Of a stretch of DNA of 64,000 bases, positions 61,432 through 64,000 are shown in pieces. The translations under genes and the position numbers were made by a program. Each line of letters starts with the position of its first letter. The stretch's first letter is position 1. The stretch lies in the NCBI GenBank assembly GCA_963742405.1, contig CAVUMB010000004.1, positions 248,001-312,000 of the forward strand, read 5' to 3'. Source of the DNA: JAGVSR01 sp963742405 (lineage in GTDB: Bacteria; Pseudomonadota; Alphaproteobacteria; Rhizobiales; Hyphomicrobiaceae). The notes under the pieces were generated by a model, which was not told where the DNA came from, did not search any database, and worked only from the letters and a program-made list of their open reading frames with translations.

Positions 61432-62885
61432 TTGACGAGGTCATTTCTTCGAACAGGTACACGCCAAAGGGCGTGGAAGCCTCCGGCGTTCGCTATATCG
61501 GCGGCAGCGGTCCTGGCTGCCGCATTTTTCCCTGCGCCCGCCGTTGCACTCACGCTCGATCAGGCGCTGGCCTCAACCTACGAATGCAGCCCGGCCATCG
61601 ATGCTGAGCGTGCCCGCCTGCGTGCGATTGACGAAGATGTGCCGATCGCGCAGTCCGGCTATCGTCCTGATATCGCAGCTAGGGCTGATGTGGGTTATCG
61701 GAACCAGAATAACCCCTCAAACGGGGGATCCACAAATCAAACCCCGCGTGGCTGGGGCGTCGACTTGGTTCAGCCAATCTTTCGCGGGTTCAGTGTGACG
61801 AATGCCGTTAACGAAGCCCAGTCACGGGTTCGCGCTGGGCGTGAAACGTTGCGCGCTGTCGAGCAGGAGAAACTGGCCGAGGCGGTGACGACCTTCATGG
61901 AGGTTGTCGCCCAACAGGCGATCCTGAAGCTCAACGAGAACAACCTCAACGTTCTCAACGAGGAACTGAAGGCAACGCGCGACCGGTTTGCGGTGGGTGA
62001 AGTGACCCGAACGGACGTCGCGCAGTCCGAGGCTCGCCGCGCAGACGCTGTGGCCCAAGTCGACCAGGCGCGCGCCGATCTGCAGACTGCTCGTGCGGCG
62101 TTCGAGCGCACGGTATGCCAACCGGCGGATCGGCTCGTCGAGCCCGCTTTGAAAAAGGACATGTTGCCGAAGTCGCAGAACGAGGCTGTCGATATCAGCA
62201 TGCAGGAAAACCCCCGGATTGTCGGGGCCTCTACACCGAGCAGGCGGCACGCTTCAATGTGGATACCATTCGCGGGCAGTTGCTGCCGCAGGTGTCGATC
62301 GAAGCGAATTACGATAACAACTTTGACGACAATTTCGTTAATGGTGAGAGCCAAACTGTTGCGGTTCGCGGCGTCATGACGGTCCCCATTTATGAGAGGG
62401 GTGGCATCGTTTACGCACAGGTTCGTCAGGCCAAGCAGGTGCATCTCGCCAGCCTGCAAGACGTTGAACAGACAAGATCGAAGTAAAGGCGAACGCGATT
62501 AGGGCGTGGTCGCAGCTCATCGGCGCCCAGGCGCAACTCGACAGCGCCAAGGCCGCCGTGGAAGCGAATACCATCGCTTTGACCGGTGTTCGCGAGGAAG
62601 AACGCGTCGGACAGCGCACGCTGATCGAAGTGCTCAACGCCCAGCAGGAACTGCTGAACTCGCAGGTCAACTCTCGTCACTACTCGCCGCGATGTTATCG
62701 TCGCGGCGTACGGGCTACAGGCGGCGCTCGGCCGTCTTGATGCGCTGAGCCTTGGCGTCACCGATATACTCTATGATCCGCAAGTGCACGCTCAAGAGGT
62801 GGACCGGCAGTGGTTCGGTATCTCGATCACTCATGAAGATGGCCGTCACGAGCGTCTCGATGTCGATCCGAGCACTTTGAAATAA
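61432..62885 (+). pseudogene. tolC: TolC-family outer-membrane efflux protein, at least three frameshifts
   Basis: A signal peptide is followed by LTLDQALASTYECSPAIDAE, WGVDLVQPIFRGFSVTNAVN and GEVTRTDVAQSEARRADAVA, all TolC hallmarks. TolC trimers form the outer-membrane channel of efflux and type I secretion systems. The frame breaks near 62231 (one base missing; continues LYTEQAARFNVDTIRGQLLP), near 62468 (continues KIEVKANAIRAWSQLIGAQA) and near 62672 (one extra T; continues RDVIVAAYGLQAALGRLDAL). The repaired protein has about 484 residues. The TTG at 61432 follows AAGGGGA by seven bases; a GTG at 61387 is less likely. Confidence 0.88.
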
Positions 62886-63340
62886 CAATTGTAGCCGCTC
62901 AGCTTGGAATAACCACAATTCCGCCGCTATTTCTGAAGGCTCGAGTGGTTTTCGGCTGCGACCACTCGTTCGTTGCTGCTTTAGCTCAGCGTTAGAACCA
63001 AAAAGTGTCAAAGCTTGAATCATGTTGGATTTCTGTGTGCGGGAACGTGTCCGCAGCCGGCGGGCTTTCCAATTTTTAATTTTTTCTTGGCGAGCGGCCA
63101 GTTTGCCACATGTTGCCGTGGGCCGACCCTACAAAAATCTAACGAAGCGCCGAGGATCGGGGGAGGGCGGATGAAAACCCTCCGAGGTCGCGGATGCCAG
63201 TGGCATCATGCGCTTCGGGGGGACGATCCATGGGATGGCAGCGAGTGAATATTGCTCGTGAATATCCTGTCTTAGGAACCGTTTCTCTTTCGCAGCCCCG
63301 GTCGCGGGGCCTTGTAATCGTGCGTGAGCGAGGTTCGATC
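62886..63340. other. Intergenic region of about 450 bases before popZ-like gene
   Basis: No gene is evident. It contains AT-rich runs (around 63070-63090) that may hold the promoter of the PopZ-like gene. Small open frames have no family similarity. Confidence 0.4.
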
Positions 63341-64000
63341 ATGGAACTGACGGAGAAAAACGGTCACGCCAGCATCGAGGAGATCCTGGCTTCTGTACGC
63401 CGGATCATCGCGGAGGAGCCGGCGTATGGCGCGCCGATGATTGATTTGGACAGACCGACACCGACGCATCATCCGCGCGGAGACGGCTATCTTGATGATC
63501 CCAGCGATTTCGATTTGCCGTCGATGTTCAAGACGCCGGCCGCAGGCTCGGCCGCCGATAAACCGGCACCGTTGTTTGGCCGCTTGAGCGAAGCGATCCG
63601 GGCTGCCTCGGCCGGTCAGAACGGTGAGTCGTTCAAGGCGGAGCCATCGCTAAGTGCGCTTAAGTTGCACCGTGCGGAAGCCGGTGACGTGAATGGCGCG
63701 CCGCATTTTCTCCTCTCGACATTCCACGAAGCCACGACGTTGCGTGGCGATGAAATGGTCGCCGTCGGAGCTGGTTCGACACTCATGCCGGCGGCCGCGA
63801 CTTCCACTGGTGTGACGCACGCCGAGATGGTCGCCGCTACCGGCGCAGACCGATCGAACGTCGATCATTCCGCCCCTGGGGAGCGACCCTTTGAAGGGGC
63901 GGCACCGGTTGCCGCGCCTCAAGTGCCGCGCCAGATGGCGGCGTTCAAGGACACACGCTTCCGCGGTATGGGTGTTGCTCCGGCCGCTGATGAGACGATT
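63341..64000 (+). CDS. PopZ-like DUF2497 protein, 5' part (3' end outside window)
   Basis: The first 220 codons of a gene that runs off the window. MELTEKNGHASIEEILASVR followed by RIIAEEPAYG is the N-terminal PopZ/DUF2497 motif (E-E-I-L-A-S-I/V-R-R-I-I). A long acidic, proline- and alanine-rich disordered region follows, as in PopZ; the C-terminal helical oligomerisation region lies beyond the end. PopZ forms a polar scaffold that anchors the chromosome origin and cell-cycle proteins such as DivJ/DivL pathways. Its position after tolC is usual in Rhizobiales. The start has GCGAGG upstream. Confidence 0.85.
   Translation, partial: MELTEKNGHASIEEILASVRRIIAEEPAYGAPMIDLDRPTPTHHPRGDGYLDDPSDFDLPSMFKTPAAGSAADKPAPLFGRLSEAIRAASAGQNGESFKAEPSLSALKLHRAEAGDVNGAPHFLLSTFHEATTLRGDEMVAVGAGSTLMPAAATSTGVTHAEMVAATGADRSNVDHSAPGERPFEGAAPVAAPQVPRQMAAFKDTRFRGMGVAPAADETI

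Noticed and set aside
1..64000. CRISPR array, prophage, integrase or insertion sequence.
   Set aside because: No regularly spaced direct repeats, transposase or integrase genes, or terminal inverted repeats were seen; the repeats at 36-37 kb are REP-like.

Overview
The window is GC-rich chromosomal DNA from an alphaproteobacterium, almost certainly of the order Rhizobiales (Hyphomicrobiales) and possibly a Hyphomicrobium-like methylotroph; the genus is an inference. The evidence is the set of lineage-typical genes: DivK and PleD (polar cell-cycle signalling), a PopZ-like DUF2497 protein beside a TolC gene and a PIMT-like gene, an NDUFA12 complex I protein next to a DUF2155 protein, 5-aminolevulinate synthase (C4 haem pathway), a Cys-free HemB, EipB, LdtR, and the order glyA-nrdR-ribD-ribE-ribBA-ribH-nusB-thiL. 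Nothing looks like a prophage, insertion sequence, integron or CRISPR array. It reads as core genome with small accessory patches. || Layout. 0-6.2 kb: end of a J-domain gene, a DMT transporter, purA, a photolyase-like protein with apparently swapped domain order, a GNAT enzyme, a Nudix enzyme and a phosphoesterase. 6.2-11.6 kb: a cobalamin riboswitch followed by btuB-btuF-btuC-btuD. 11.6-19.2 kb: patatin, an HTH regulator behind a 20-bp inverted repeat, two RlpA-like proteins, chromate and CorA transporters, and meaB. 19.5-28.6 kb: envelope and unknown-function proteins (DUF900-type hydrolase, two secreted proteins, M48 peptidase, EipB) with HIT, FemAB-like, GDPD and RidA genes. 28.6-36.1 kb: ROK kinase, DUF3572, divK-pleD, rpmG, Nudix, DUF983 and rnr. 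36.2-37.9 kb: a GIY-YIG gene and a gene-poor stretch with REP-like repeats. 37.9-48.5 kb: B12-dependent ribonucleotide reductase nrdJ with a candidate NrdR box, NDUFA12, DUF2155, a periplasmic catalase-like protein, hemB, an extensin-like protein and a HIBCH-like hydrolase. 48.7-59.8 kb: ldtR, hemA, glyA, nrdR, the riboflavin genes, nusB, thiL and an L,D-transpeptidase. 59.9-64 kb: tRNA-Asn and tRNA-Cys, a PIMT-like gene, tolC and the start of a popZ-like gene. || How the genes connect. Three parts concern vitamin B12: a riboswitch-controlled uptake system, MeaB (which protects methylmalonyl-CoA mutase) and NrdJ (which needs adenosylcobalamin to make deoxynucleotides). NrdR, encoded about 11 kb from nrdJ, probably binds the box found upstream of nrdJ. 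A second theme is the cell envelope: LdtR and an L,D-transpeptidase, two RlpA-like proteins, an extensin/M15-like protein, EipB and TolC. || Caution on sequence quality. Seven otherwise well-conserved genes (eipB, the ROK kinase, divK, pleD, rnr, nrdR, tolC) are each broken by one to three single-base shifts, most of them apparent one-base insertions. Several are normally essential or near-essential, so uncorrected sequencing errors are more likely than real pseudogenes. These genes are given with full reconstructed extents.
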